A stretch of 64,000 bases of DNA from Branchinecta lynchi (GCA_023053575.1 JAKZAP010000015.1:16998055-17062054), one strand, 5' to 3'. Positions 10,455-21,895 are shown, numbered from the stretch's first letter. Notes: generated by a model not told the origin, from the sequence alone. Program-made: numbers and translations.

Positions 10455-12600
10455 CAGGAAAATGAATGAATCTTTGTATTAACCCACTTCTATAAAATAG
10501 AAATAGCGGAGTACATAGAGAAAAGAAAGACACACAACTTAAATTAGGATTCAAATTTACACTTCGAACATATTACACTTCAAGCAAACGGACACGACCG
10601 TGATGCAGTGAAAACCCGGGGACTGAAAGATTCCTATGCAGCTCGTCAAGTTTAATAGTTATAATAGTTACTGAATTTTCTTTTATCATTTATCGATTTT
10701 TGTACCAAATTGAACAAGTAGAGGAGGAATTTACAGTAGCGGAAGTATGCTATTCGAAGGGCTGCTACGTCTTTTTTGTTCAGGAGGGGGTAAAGCCCAG
10801 AAAGGTAAAGGACCGAGTAGTCGGAGTAAGTGGCGTAGAGCCTTGGAAAGAGCTCTGCGGTTATATTTTCCGCGGTGGGCAACGATTTTGGCATATCCAG
10901 ACTGAATTTTGTTTTTAGTATCAAGCACTGGTTGCTGTCGAAAATTTGATATTTTTTCTGTAATAGAAATACCGAGCCAACGGATTTTGACGCACAAGGG
11001 ATATAAATATTTAAAACAGTTTAGGAGTTTATTGCTAGAAGAAAGACGAATTAGAAGGCAGAAATTCACATTTATCGACGTTTAGAGATAAACCGACTTG
11101 AGAGAAAGACAATGAAACTTTTGAAACCATACGAGAAAGAGTGAGTTTAGATCTTGAAATAAGCAACTAATCGTCAGCATATGCAGTGCAAGAAATATCA
11201 GAAAAACCCGTGAAACAAGCTAAGGTTATATTTGACAAGATATGGAAAATGCAAATTTTGAAAATACTCGGGACAGAGTACACCAGTCATACACAAATCC
11301 TCAATTTTTGGGCATGGTGCCCCAACCTCTGGGCATGCCCTGGAGCATGGGCATGGTACCCATGTGAAATTTGGTTTAACTAGGACTGGTAACATACCTA
11401 AATAGGGTCTTCTTCCTGTCGTAGATTAAAAGATACCTGATTTTACTTTCTATCCAACCTCATTTTCCAGTTTACAAAATGTTAGAGCACTTCCAAGATA
11501 CATAGAGTTTTTTGTAGGCCACTTCTCTTCTAGTGGGTTTATCCTATCCCTTTTCAGTAAATTGCTGCTAGGTAGCATGGATGAGGCAAGCTTGTCAATC
11601 TGTTCACTGGAGCAAATATTTCCCTTAGATTGTTTGCCTTTTATTTTATTTATTTTGAGTGTTTTTTTTTACTTTTTTTTTACTCTGACTTTTGACTTTT
11701 TGACAACATGGAAAAGTATTGAGTAACCTAGTGGCAACTACCTGGAAAAGGATAGAGTAAACCCACTGGGAAAGAAGTGGTCTCCACAAAACTCTCTGTA
11801 TCTTGGAAGTGCTCTAACATTTTGAGAATTGGAAAATGAGGTTGGATAGAAAGTGAAATCAGGTATCTTTTTATCTAGGACAGGAAGAAGACCCTATTTA
11901 GGTATAGGGGTACCACGCCCATGCTCCAGGGCATGGTGCCCTAACGTTTGGGCACCATGCCCATACGTCCAGGCATGCCCAGACGTTGGGGCACCATGCC
12001 CAGACGTTGGGGCACCATGCCCAAAAATTGAAGATTTGTGTATGACTGGAGTACACCCCCCTGCCGGTCGCCCCGACGTACTAGAACTGTAGGGGTGAAC
12101 TGGAGCATTTAATTTTCAGATATGAATTTGTGTACCAAAACCGAAGTACGGATATAACAGACAACAGAATCAAAATCCATAGAAAGGTCAAGCGGACAAA
12201 TAAATAGTTTATCCCCTTTTTAGAAGCATCTTTGAGGATAGTAGCAAGAGCACGATGAGCGTGTTGTCAGCTAATTCCTGGTTGGAAACCGAATTGATTT
12301 TCCCCGAAATTAATATTTGTATTCAGATATGATAAAAGAACGTATTCAAACACTTTACTGAGATTAAAAGCAACAGTTATGGGACGGCACGAAGCAGTAT
12401 CAAAGCTATTTTCATCGTTTTCATACTGAAGTGACTGTGCCACAAAGGAAGCTGTCGGGTACCAAAGAATTACATATACACATTTGAAAAAGCAATTGTA
12501 AATGCTAGTGAAGAGCTGTACAATCCGACTGTAGGTGGTGCCAGGCAATACCGTCAATATCAACGGAACAAGACTTGAGTTTTTTTCAGAGAACTAGATA
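10455..12600 (-). mobile_element. Decayed LINE polymerase split by a foldback element
   Basis: Upstream part (12563-12267, - strand): YENDENSFDTASCRPITVAF, then LSKVFEYVLL and FGENQFGFQPG, the N-terminal fingers and palm of a LINE polymerase. Downstream part (11069-10652): IRWLGISITEKISNFR and LYPLLNKKDVAALRIAYFRY, the thumb region, similar to the LINE at 8797-9745. The foldback at 11277-12055 lies between them. Several frame breaks; not functional. The stretch to about 12915 may be more of the same element. Confidence 0.65.
11277..12055. mobile_element. Long foldback element with GGGCATGGTGCCC palindromes
   Basis: Arms of about 250 bp: AGTACACCAGTCATACACAA near 11278 pairs with its complement ending near 12054. 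GGTACC/TAGGTATAGGGG, AAAATGTTAGAGCACTTCCA and neighbouring words also pair. The right arm carries three or four units of ACGTTGGGGCACCATGCCCA. The GC-rich palindromes produce open frames on both strands that are not genes. Confidence 0.75.
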
Positions 12601-12920
12601 TCGCACTCAGATTAACCGGTATAATGCGGGACTGGACTAGCCATGTGGGTAGAACTCGATTAAAAAGTTTCTGATAATGTGCATGCACCTGGTGTGAATG
12701 ACAGAAAAAATATTCTCATAGTGAGAATGCCACTCAGATGGAGTTATAGCATTAGCGGACACATCATTGCTATTGAGCTTACTCTATCCTTCTCACGTTT
12801 GATAAATTGGAGCTAAGCAGGCTATTGCGCCTATCTCTCTCCTCAAGCTGTTTCCCGATTTGAGTGTCCAAAAGCACAAATGCTCCGCTTTTACACCTCT
12901 TTTATTCACCCAGTACTTAA

Positions 12921-13398
12921 AGCACAACTCTTACTAGAAATGATCTTTTCAACATGAAATATTTCAGAAATATCGTTTTCAAAAATACTATTACTTTCCA
13001 CGAGAAATTAGCGATACTCGTGTTAGCGCATGCAGACTCTGTCCAGCCCCGATGTTGCAGCTGGACGCACAATATTTGAGAATTGTACGCGCCTTGGTTT
13101 GAAATTGGGAAATCCAAGCAAAACAAAAGAAGTCTAAAATAGATAGTAGACCTGATGGTCTACCATGTTTTCCAAAATTAACGCTAATACTTTGAAGCTT
13201 TGCATGTGCTTAGTTCTGAAAGAGGCACTAATGGACCTTGAAGCTTCGGTAAAGTTGGCTTTTCGTGTCTTTCAAAACTCGGCTAGGCCCAAAAAGCGCT
13301 AAAATGTCGTAGGTACGAAACGAAACAGTGGCGAAAAGTGGGGACTTAAGAATCTTGTATTACCATAAGGTAGCTATGGATATTTTGAAAGGCAGAAC
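12921..13398 (+). mobile_element. K-family element flanked by TTAA
   Basis: Begins AGCACAACTCTTACTAGAAA after TTAA (12917-12920) and ends AAAGGCAGAACT before TTAA (13399-13402). Internal marks are CCAGCCCCGATGTTGCAGCTGG, in short a CCAGC...GCTGG hairpin, and GACCTGATGGTCTACCATG. Copies: 22536-23495, 34442-37693, 34135-37880 (reverse), 63140-63531. Confidence 0.7.
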
Positions 13399-13402
13399 TT
13401 TA

Positions 13403-14220
13403 AGTGCGCTTGTCCGGTATGGCACTTGGCCTGTCGATAAATCAGCCTGATGCACTAGAAACCATCCCCAAACCGAACAATCCAAACCCAACCCACAACC
13501 CAAGACTTGTTTACCATCACAACGATGTGCCGTGCATCCTCCTCCTACAGTGTCAGAAGTCTTAGATAACACTTGTGATGTAGTCTGTTGTGATTTTGAA
13601 AACGATATACATTAATGTGTGTGCATTTTATTTTATTCTATGTGTAGTTTATATCTCTGCCAGTGTTTATTACTTATTTTGTCATTTGTTTGACCCTGGT
13701 TGGTCGTATCCTAGTTTAAATAAATGATAAATAAAGAAAATAAAGTAAGTAATTTATTTGTAACCCGCCATTTGGAGAAAGCGGAGTAAATCAAAGAAAA
13801 TAAATAAAACACACTAAGACACAGACTTTTCTTTTTAAATGGTTTGCAGAACAAGCCTTACCAGGAAAACCCCATGACCGCCAAAAACACATCTGGTGAC
13901 TATTTTGTTTGTCGTCATAATATCGCGAAAGTCAACAGAGCGTTTTTTTCGGCTGTCCCGGATTACATCCCAAGTGTTGTCTCTTCAAACTTGGCATCCT
14001 TGTGTTTTCTGTTATGTAACTTCCAGTAGTGTTAGTTAGGAAATACCGCTTCCAACATTACCACCCGACGTGTTTTGCTGTTGTACCAAGTTCTGGAATA
14101 ATAATGTGCGTTCTCACCCACGTTTTCAACACCTATTTATGGCCCCACATCGGCCAACAAAATCTCGATTACCTGGAGTTAAAACACAAAAAGTCCCGGT
14201 TCGTAACCCCATCAAAAAAC
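13403..14220. other. Intron with J-family relics and a retroposon-type 3' end
   Basis: 13555-13615 and 13960-14025 match arms of the J family (GATAACACTTGTGATGT; CATCCCAAGTGTTGTCT). 13725-13800 looks like the 3' end of a - strand LINE (CCGCCATTTGGAGAAAGCGG, shared in style with 10490-10515). No host gene seen. Confidence 0.35.
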
Positions 14221-14946
14221 GGAGCGTCGTGGAAAGAGTATTTTCCCAGCGTTCGTTGAAATCTTGAATAAGTTAGTGTTTTGTGATGGGTCATTTCCTG
14301 ACCATTGCCTTAAAATGAAATTTAGCTGACAAAACGCCTTCCTCACAAAAACGACAAGTTTGGCAGTCTAATGTTATTACAGGCGTATTCTCGCCGTTCC
14401 CCGAGGACTCCTCGGGGAATCGAAGGGAATGGCGAGAATAGAAGGAGTCACTCCACGCGGATGGAGCGTCGTGGAAAGAGTATTGTCCCAGCGTTCGTTG
14501 AAATCTTGAATAAGTTAGTGTTTTGTGATGGGTCATTTCCTGACCATTGCCTTAAAATGAAATTTAGCTGACAAAACGCCTTCCTCACAAAAACGACAAG
14601 TTTGGCAGTCTAATGTTATTACAGGCGTATTCTCGCCGTTCCCCGAGGACTCCTCGGGGAATCGAAGGGAATGGCGAGAATAGAAGGAGTCACTCCACGC
14701 GGATGGAGCGTCGTGGAAAGAGTATTGTCCCAGCGTTCGTTGAAATCTTGAATAAGTTAGTGTTTTGTGACGGGTCATTTCCTGACCATTGCCTTATAAT
14801 GAAATTTAGCTGACAAAACGCCTTGCTCACAAAAACGACAAGTTTGGCAGTCTAATGTTATTACAGGCGTATTCTCGCTGTTCCCCGAGGACTCCTCGGG
14901 GAATCGAAGGGAATGGCGAGAATAGAAGGAGTCACTCCACGTGGAC
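14221..14946. repeat. Three tandem units of 242 bp
   Basis: GGAGCGTCGTGGAAAGAGTA starts units at 14221, 14463 and 14705. Units differ by only a few bases. Each ends with the first 80 bp or so of the N-family element, so the array grew after that element inserted. Mirror open frames on both strands repeat with the same 242-bp offset and are not genes. Confidence 0.9.
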
Positions 14947-15272
14947 TCGGTGTACATAAACAGCGAGAACATGGGGAATGCTTCCAAAAATGGATTTTGT
15001 AAAAAAAAAAATTCAGTTGACGAAATTAGTCTGGATCCACTTAATTTTTTTGTTTGTTTGTTCTGATTGTTTTCATTTAGTTTTACATCGCACCAACACC
15101 AGGAAAATTGATTCCCCTTCGAATGTGAAAGAGAGTCCTTTTTGGTCACGGTGATGATAGTCGGAGCGTTCCCCGTCCATGGGTACTCGCCAGAATACGG
15201 GGAGTGAGTCCCCGGGACAAACAAAAACTCGGGGACTCAAGAGGAGTCCTTGGGGAACGGCGAGAATACGCC
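14866..15272. mobile_element. N-family element, TTAA at right end
   Basis: Ends GGCGTATTCTCGCTGTTCCC and GGGAACGGCGAGAATACGCC form a terminal repeat of about 35 bp. TTAA follows at 15273-15276. The interior GTTGACGAAATTAGTCTGG and AAAATTGATTCCCC is shared with 38787-39207. Non-coding. Confidence 0.8.
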
Positions 15273-15924
15273 TTAAGGCTCGTTTCAGTATCTATATAAG
15301 ACATGATTTTTTTGGAGTTATTTTTGTTTAATTTCTATGAACGAGAATTGTTCGGCAACGTTCATATAAGCATACGTCTCAAACCAAAACTCACGTATAG
15401 ACAGAATCGAAAAAGTATCGCTCTCCGTGTTATCCGTAAAGGCACAAAAGTAACCTACTTCCTTCTTTAAGCACGTAGAAAATCTGTACCATGGAGAAAC
15501 GGAGACTGAACCCATATGCCTCGAGACGGGTAAAAAAAAATGACCGGGATGCATGTCTTCAGAGAATAGATAAAATGGATACGTCAGCTAATACGTTTCG
15601 GCAGCGATATTTCGGCCCTTCTTGGCAAGGGGCCTCGTCTCGCTGACGATCCGGACGGATCCGTTGTATCCATTGTTGAAATTATTGGTAATAATATGTC
15701 GCACAACGAGTTTATCACTTCCCCATATAACAGTGTAAGGGAAGGGCAAAGTGAGCAGTCTTTACGAAAGTCCCGAAATTCCAACCAGTAGCGGCCAAAC
15801 AGAACAATTGCCGGAATAGTTTCATACAAAAATTTGTTGAAATTTAAAATTGCCTTTGATCATTTGTTTAACAGTTTTACAGTGTAACTGTAATATTGGC
15901 AAATTTGTGTATTTCAGAACTCAC
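15273..15924. other. Intron with R-family relic
   Basis: 15576-15680 matches the R family (TTTCGGCCCTTCTTGGCAAG preceded by GGATACGTCAGCTAA). The rest is unassigned. Confidence 0.4.
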
Positions 15925-16186
15925 CAGTTTTGCAATTGTCATAACAGATAACACAAGGATGCGCAGTTGCAACAGATAGCACTTGGGACTTTATCCGTTA
16001 GGAATTTGCAGAGGTTATGCATGAAACTTTCACTGTACCATGATAGCAAACAAAAGAGTCAGCAAATGTTTTTCAGCGGTGTTTCGGCCCTTCTTGTATT
16101 CATACTGTTTTAATGCCTAACGTTGAAAAGTTCTGTTGAAACCGCAATACCTTGCGTTATCTGTTATGAAATTTCTGGCGTTTCTT
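15925..16186. mobile_element. J-family relic just upstream of exon 4
   Basis: Left arm CATAACAGATAACACAAGGA, right arm TTGCGTTATCTGTTATGAAA. It contains a fragment of R-family sequence (TTTCGGCCCTTCTTG). It ends about 70 bp before the acceptor of exon 4. Boundaries approximate. Confidence 0.55.
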
Positions 16187-16256
16187 ACCGTGAATGTGTG
16201 AGTGAAACAATCACTGTTCTGTTTTCCAAGCTGTGAAATACCCGCTTTTTCTCCAG

Positions 16257-16516
16257 ATCGTAACTTCAAGCTACACTGACCTCCAGGACTATACTTACTA
16301 CTTTGTTCCTGCCCCGTGGCTCAGCGTGAAGCTCCTGCGACTCCTGCAGAACTACCCCCCTCCCGATGATCCAGGGGTGCGTGGCCGCCTAACGGAGTGT
16401 TTGGAAACTATTCTGAACAAGGCCCAAGAGCCCCCCAAGTCGAAAAAAGTTCAGCATAGCAATGCGAAAAACGCTGTGCTGTTTGAAGCGATCTCGTTAA
16501 TCATCAATATGGACAG
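16257..16516 (+). CDS. AP2A: AP-2 alpha-adaptin, internal exon 4 of 7
   Basis: This 260-bp exon begins after TTTCTCCAG and reads [33 protein letters not shown], and [20 protein letters not shown]. These are among the most conserved stretches of alpha-adaptin. The TSSYTDLQ and LLQNY variants are, from memory, like those of arthropods rather than vertebrates. The exon enters in phase 0 and exits in phase 2 at donor GTAAGA (16517). A relic of the J inverted-repeat family ends about 70 bp upstream of the acceptor. The following intron (21.9 kb) is the longest complete one in the window and contains an apparent gene on the other strand. Confidence 0.96.
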
Positions 16517-16675
16517 GTAAGAAGCTTATTATTTATTGTTTGTTTATTTCTGCCGAAACCGGTGAGTAAAATACAATACTATTCATTTATCTGCAACAAA
16601 AAATTGGAATAACAAAACATCATACCTCTTTAAAGTTTATTCAAAAGCCAACTTATCCTTGGAGCCTATCACTTA

Positions 16676-17060
16676 TGTAGCGTTTACACGGACAAGAAAT
16701 CCCTTCGAGTAGACGGGAATTCCGGTCGACTCGAAAGGATTCCGGTCGTGACGACGACTAGAAAAAAAGTCTAGCGGGACGAGAATCCTTTCATGATGAA
16801 AGGAATTCCGGTCTACTTGAAAGGAATCTCGTCGGGCGGCGCTGGTAAAAAGACAAAAAAAAAGTCTAACTAGCTCTTGAGAGCAGCAGTCATCAGTACT
16901 GATGTCATAAATGCTCTCAAAACATTTTTTATTGGCTAGTGAATTTTTTTCGTCAGATTTTCTGGTTTCAAGAATTTATATTTTTCCCTCTGCGTGTAAA
17001 CATAATCTTGTCATCAAGATCGGATTCTGTTCAGGTTTTCCTGTACTTGTAAACGCTGCA
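16676..17060. mobile_element. P element, TTA target duplication (Harbinger-like)
   Basis: Terminal repeat TGTAGCGTTTACACGG / CTTGTAAACGCTGCA, flanked by TTA at 16673-16675 and 17061-17063. 385 bp with GGAATTCCGGTCGACTCGA-like internal palindromes. A TWA duplication is the hallmark of PIF/Harbinger elements; class inferred. No transposase. Confidence 0.7.
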
Positions 17061-17325
17061 TTAGCTGAGGACATTGCATTATTTGGATTGCGTTAAGGGA
17101 CCTAGCTTTAATTATTTTTCACTTTTGCTCTAGTATGACTTTCAGTATATCTACGGCTGTGCTCACAACGCAAAATTCTACTAATTCTATTTTATTTACA
17201 AAATTCTACTTACTCAGCTTTTTCAAAATGGCGGGTTATAAATTACTTACTCATTATGTTGCGGAAAATTTGAATATCGATACAACCACGGCTTTTCAGT
17301 GGCCAGTGAGGCTGGTAGCTCACTA

Positions 17326-17906
17326 CTGGGGGTTTAACCTCTCTTTACCGCGGCGCAAAAAGTGGATTACCAGCATACAGACAAGAAGAAAACGGGATGA
17401 TTCTGCGAAATTCTGAGGGTAAATAATTAATTTTCCCAATTTCGATTGAGTATCCGCTAAACTATTAAAGAATCTGAAGAAAAAGTGTGTCGTAGCTCTT
17501 GAGACCGCCTTTGAGCAGGGCTCAGTGTTTGTTTCAAGCCCTGATATCATGTGGTTCTCAAGCTATAGGTGAGAAACCATGCATAACTGGAAAAAAAAAA
17601 TTCAAATCTCAGAATTTTTGACAGAAACTTGAAAAAATCTAAACAGAAAGTTCGTGGTATCCCTTGAGACCACCTTTGAGAAGGGCTTAGTGTTTGTTTC
17701 AAGCCCTGATACCCTGCTCAAATGCGGTCTCAAGAGGTACGACACACTTTTTCTTCAGATTCTTCAATAGTTTAGCGGATATTCAAACGAAACTGGGAAA
17801 ATTAATTATTTACCCTCAGAATTTCTCAGAATCTTCCCGTTTTCTTCGTGTCTGTACGCCGGTAATCCACTTTTTGCGCCGTGGTAACGAGAGGTTATAC
17901 CCCCTG
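17326..17906. mobile_element. Q element, long palindrome with 8-bp target duplication (hAT-like)
   Basis: Arms of about 210 bp (17326-17548 and 17694-17906) pair almost throughout. Ends CTGGGGGTTTAACCTCTC and GAGAGGTTATACCCCCTG. GCTCACTA (17318-17325) and GCTCACTG (17907-17914) make an 8-bp duplication with one change. C-A-GGGG ends and 8-bp duplications are typical of hAT elements. The open frames at 17323-17550 and 17694-18035 are mirror products of the palindrome. Confidence 0.75.
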
Positions 17907-18087
17907 GCTCACTGCATGGACACTCATTCTCCCATAAATCGTTTTTTTTTCAAGCATACAAAACAGATACAAGCGCATAGACGTACCAGAAATCTGGCAC
18001 GGAAATTCCACTGCGTGAAAGTTGATTATCCGTGAAAAGTGGGTCAATGAAGTAGCGCATTTTCACCGGTTCTTCGAGCATCCTTAA

Positions 18088-18510
18088 AGGACACCTGAAT
18101 GAAGAGTACCAAGTATCATCCCTACCTGTATGACTTCCGTTAATATTGCCTGCAGAAAACCCAATCCAAATAAGAAATAGTGTTTCCAAGCTATGATTTT
18201 TGCTCCATTTTGCATCTGTCCTTATTTCAGTTCCGAATAATTTTAGAAATGAGCAATCTCCTGGAATATTTTTTAACCAGTTAAGCCCGAATGTATATTT
18301 AGAAGAAATTCCGATACGATCCGGCCAGCGCTGTACCAGATTTGAATGAATTGCGTTTTTTGTCTTGGAGTCTGTACGTGCAAACCTCCAGAAACGAACA
18401 TCCCTATTTTGAAAACGTCACGCTCAGGAGAAGAATGCTCTCCGTGGCCATGTCTGTAAATGCATTCTCCATGGTGTGTTCACGTATGGTTTCTTTGTTC
18501 AGGTGTCCTT
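18088..18510. mobile_element. L-family element flanked by TTAA
   Basis: AGGACACCTGAATGAAG ... TTCTTTGTTCAGGTGTCCTT between TTAA at 18084-18087 and 18511-18514. The target TTAA is present in the uninterrupted M copy (AATTAAGTGAATAAGTG at about 31130-31146). The second copy, itself interrupted, is 48844-50002. Confidence 0.8.
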
Positions 18511-18561
18511 TTAAGTGAATAAGTCGTTGGTAACTAGATTGTCCTGTCTCAGCCGTTTAAA

Positions 18562-19963
18562 TAAAAAAAAAAAAAAATATAATAAAATAGTGCATTTAAA
18601 TTGTTCGCTCATCTAAGGGATTTGTATTTATTCACTCGGGGCTGATAAGGTTCAAACTGTTAGCTGCTTGCACGACAACACCAAATTCACCCAGACTCGG
18701 AGAATTTAAATTTCAACAAGGGCTTGCATTTCCAGGGTTAAGATGCTAAATTCGGAAAAGTTGCGCTTGTAGAAATTAGGAAAATGATGTTAACATAGGA
18801 ATTTGACATTTTAAGTTTATTTTTCGGCAATGGCTTACACTTCTATTTAGTACATTTAATTTAATTTTTAATTTAATTTCAAAATAAATGCGGCACAACA
18901 TTTCATGCGCGAGCAAATTAATTGGCACTTGTCACTAACCTACAACTAAAGCATATTACAATTGTCATAAAATAAATACAGTAATTCAAGTAAGGTATGA
19001 TACAAGGTAAACTGAGGCACAGAACTATTACGGTACCTTTCAGTTCTATTTCACGCGTTGAGGAAAAGCACAGAGACTTAAAGGCACAGAAAACTTGACT
19101 ACGCAACTTCCGGCCATCAAATCGACCTGAGGGGCTTCGATAAAGATACAGGGACTTACTGTCGACAGGGCCCCCCCTTCTTTGTTATCTCGAACCCCCT
19201 CCTTAGTGTTCCCAAAGCTAGCTGGCAGGCCCTTGCCCCTTATGCACTGTAATTATGCACTGTAAAAGTTCTCATTTGGCCGTGTTTCGGCCATAGTATC
19301 GGGGGTAGTAGTCAAGAGGTCGTGCGTTCGGTTCCTACTCCCGGCACACAAACGTTTTGGTTTTTTTTCTACTAACTCAAAAGTCGAATTCTCGGAAAGT
19401 GCCCGGAAACTGCAATGGTCGTAACGATAATTTTTCTTACTCTCAATATCGACTCAGGGTACATTCTTGATATGTCAGCTAGCTCCCCGAGTCAAGTTTG
19501 AGTCAAGTTTTCTGTTCCTTTAACACTGTATATGACTAAGTCCAAAACACGTCAATGATCCTCAGGAAGAAGAAATAAGCTTATCCGTACGACTCAAACT
19601 CAACGACTAAAATCCTGTGTCAATCAATCACCGCGATTTTTGGGAGCAGCTGTGACACCACGTTTGTTTTTCTCCGCTAGCTACCCGGAGAAGCCGGGGA
19701 TTCGGCATCGGCAAAGAGAGATGGTCATCAAGACTAAGAGTATTAGTGTTTTTACGAAACCGGCGATCCTTTCCGAATGACCTTTCTTTGACGAATCAAG
19801 CAAACTTCGAACTTGCAAGCTCAAGAAATTCGACGGTCAGAGTTTGAAGGTTCAAGGTTTTGATTACACTTCTGTATAAAGAATTCATTCGATGAAATCG
19901 AAGATCTCTGGATAACGGACAAACGAATTAATGCATTTTTATCAGATATTCAGGCTTATTTAA
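18562..19963. other. Long unassigned intron stretch
   Basis: Contains an A tract at 18566-18577 and a weak tRNA-like piece at 19290-19345 (GTCAAGAGGTCGTGCGTTCG followed by GTTCCTACTCCCGG), possibly an old SINE. Otherwise nothing recognised on either strand. Confidence 0.3.
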
Positions 19964-20332
19964 AGGACCTCTCTTACCTATAATACTAATGCACCTACTT
20001 CCATAATCACTCCATATATTTATAATCCCGGAGACCCCAATGTCGTACGGTGCATTCTAACCCCTCTAACAAAACCATGCTGGTTGTCTCACTTGCCGTG
20101 TTTTGCTACCTTCGATGTGTATCACGCTTTCGACGGTTGTCTGCGAGAAGTTTTCCATCCGAAAAACCGGTTATGTATATTGTTTCCAGTTTTCGCTACA
20201 AGTCAGCGGCTCTCGGAAAAGGCTTAAAACAGCCAAATCTGTGGGTTATTTGTTGAAAGCGCAGCATAGTTTAGAAGTATTCAAATATTTTAAAATACTG
20301 TTCGTTGAAGAGTAAATAGTGCGAGGGGTCTT
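19964..20332 (+). mobile_element. H-family element flanked by TTAA
   Basis: AGGACCTCTCTTACC after TTAA (19960-19963); ends GCGAGGGGTCTT before TTAA (20333-20336). Nearly collinear with 6917-7274. Confidence 0.75.
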
Positions 20333-20831
20333 TTAAGTAAATAAGTGATTTGTAACTAATAGACTTTGAATCTAAGTCCTATTCGGTCAAACTTTTAAGT
20401 TGCTAACTACTGAAAGACGGATGTGCATTTCTAGCCCCAGTGTGAAGCTAACAACCCCCAGATTTTCTTGCAACAACCTAAGTTTTCAAATCCAAGTAGC
20501 CTAGACTATTGTTGAAACGGTGGATTAAACGGATATGTAAGCTACGATGCTTTGGTAACGATATTCCGGCCCTTCTTCGCAAGGGTCCCGGTCAGGCCGT
20601 CGGACTTCAGTGACAGCGCTCCACTATTCTCAAATATTTAATACAGTTCTGGTTTTGAGAGCCAGTTCATCTTTATTCATGAAAGTAAAAGCGATGTTGT
20701 ATATTTCCACAGGGACACCATAAATCAAATGATCCCCCGGGTGTTTTTGAATTTACGATCCAACCCAAGTTTTTGCGTTGTGTAAGTTTTTACGTACCGT
20801 CTGATTTACGAGACAACCCATGTTCTCAGAT
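20333..20831. other. Intron with R-family relic
   Basis: 20515-20640 carries ACGGATATGTAAGC and ATATTCCGGCCCTTCTTCGC, an R-family relic. Otherwise unassigned. Confidence 0.35.
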
Positions 20832-21060
20832 GTGAGTCGACCTATGTTCTTATCAGGATACTGTGTTAGAATCTCGATAAAAAAGAGCTAGTTTAATGAG
20901 TAAGTGTAATTTAATTTATGAATATGAGTCGACCGATGTCCTTATCGGATATTGTGTTAGAATCTCGATAAAAAAAGAGCTAATTTAACTAGTAAATGTA
21001 ATTAATTTATAAATGTGAATCAACCGATGTTCTTATTAGGATGTTTTGTTAGAATCTCGA
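20832..21060. repeat. About 95-bp unit repeated two and a half times
   Basis: GTGAGTCGACCTATGTTCTT recurs with changes near 20927 and 21017, each followed by GTTAGAATCTCGATAAAA. Confidence 0.8.
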
Positions 21061-21292
21061 TAAAAGCGAGAAGCTTTCGCGCTGGATGCTCATTTACATT
21101 TTCCTTATCTGTTTCTTCTGCTGAATTTTGATTTCTTTCACTAGTAGCAAGTTTTTCTTCATCGTCAGCATGTCTTTTGTTTAGTTTTTCTTCAAAAACT
21201 TCCATTTTCCACTGACAAATCTGGTGCGTAAGCGTCGCAACGTAATAATAGAACTTGGTTCTGTTCTTTCGTTGCATTTTATTTGTCTGCAT
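21020..21292 (-). other. Possible exon or coding relic with charged, Asn/Glu-rich peptide
   Basis: A 90-codon open frame on the - strand contains WKMEVFEEKLNKRHADDEEK and SERNQNSAEETDKENVNEHP, a composition more like a real acidic protein segment than random intron. An acceptor-like TTTGTCAG precedes the WKMEV part. The last 15 codons run into the tandem repeat at 20832-21060, so the true end, if any, would be a donor before that. No family recognised. It lies downstream of the nested antisense gene on the same strand and could be an additional exon, or chance. Confidence 0.22.
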
Positions 21293-21895
21293 AAGCTCTG
21301 CGTTGCGTCGACGGAAGCACGACGCAGAGGTTGCGTACCTCAGTGTGAAGGGTTCAACGCGTCAATGTTAAAGCGACTTAACTAATTGATGGAAGTCCAA
21401 ACAACAAAACAATAAAAAACTACATCCCGTACGTTTATTTGGCAAAAACCCTTACAGATTGACCTGTCTTAAATGGGGTAGTGTAAACACTATAAGTACG
21501 ACGGGTCCTTTAGACGTTCCAGCGTAACCTTTTATTTTACGTTTTTGATTTTTTTTTCAAAGCCTGCTTGATAGTAATTTTTGTACCTGCGTCTAGGCAA
21601 AAACCTCGCTGGCGACCCCCCCCCCCGCCCCGGATATCCCCCACCCTTCCCGAATGCGGATGTGCAACAAGTTGTAAAAATCTTTCGAAAAACTGCAGTT
21701 CGTTCCCTAGACAAGCGAGCTAAATGTAAACGTTTTACGGCGGTTCGCGGGCCGTTCACCTCTATAGAGACTTTCCGTGTTTTTTTTAATTTATTTTTTA
21801 CTAACACTGTCTCTCTCTCTCTGTGTGTGGGGGGGGGGCACCCGGGGGTTTTGATACCGGCGAGAGTGGGGTTCGCTTTGTTTGTTTTTTTGCCG
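21293..21895. other. Unassigned stretch with C and G tracts
   Basis: Contains poly-C (21617-21627) and a CTCT/GTGT/GGGG run (21810-21838). The open frames on both strands here (21532-21991) overlap these tracts, except for the tail duplicate noted at 21896-21972. Confidence 0.35.

Larger units (their letters stand above)
16641..18561 (+). mobile_element. M-family element split by three other elements
   Basis: Host pieces, in order and all alignable with the simple copy at 30760-31190: 16641-16675 (CAAAAGCCAACTTAT), 17061-17325 (GCATTATTTGGATTGCG ... CTTTTCAGTGG), 17907-18087 (ACAAGCGCATAGACGTACC ... GATTATCCGTGAA) and 18511-18561 (GTGAATAAGTCG ... ATTGTCCTGTCTCAGC). The inserts are P (16676-17060), Q (17326-17906) and L (18088-18510). 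Confidence 0.75.

Noticed and set aside
14291..15224. Repeated 80-residue proteins on both strands
   Set aside because: They recur with the 242-bp DNA period and as mirror images on the other strand; they reflect tandem and inverted DNA, not genes.
17323..18035. Similar proteins on opposite strands around 17.4 and 17.8 kb
   Set aside because: Produced by the arms of the Q palindrome.
21810..21838. G runs as telomeric or quadruplex regulatory sites
   Set aside because: G and C runs here and at 2250, 22680, 31450, 41680, 42370, 47680 and in type-2 elements belong to repeat families or are isolated homopolymers without telomeric period.
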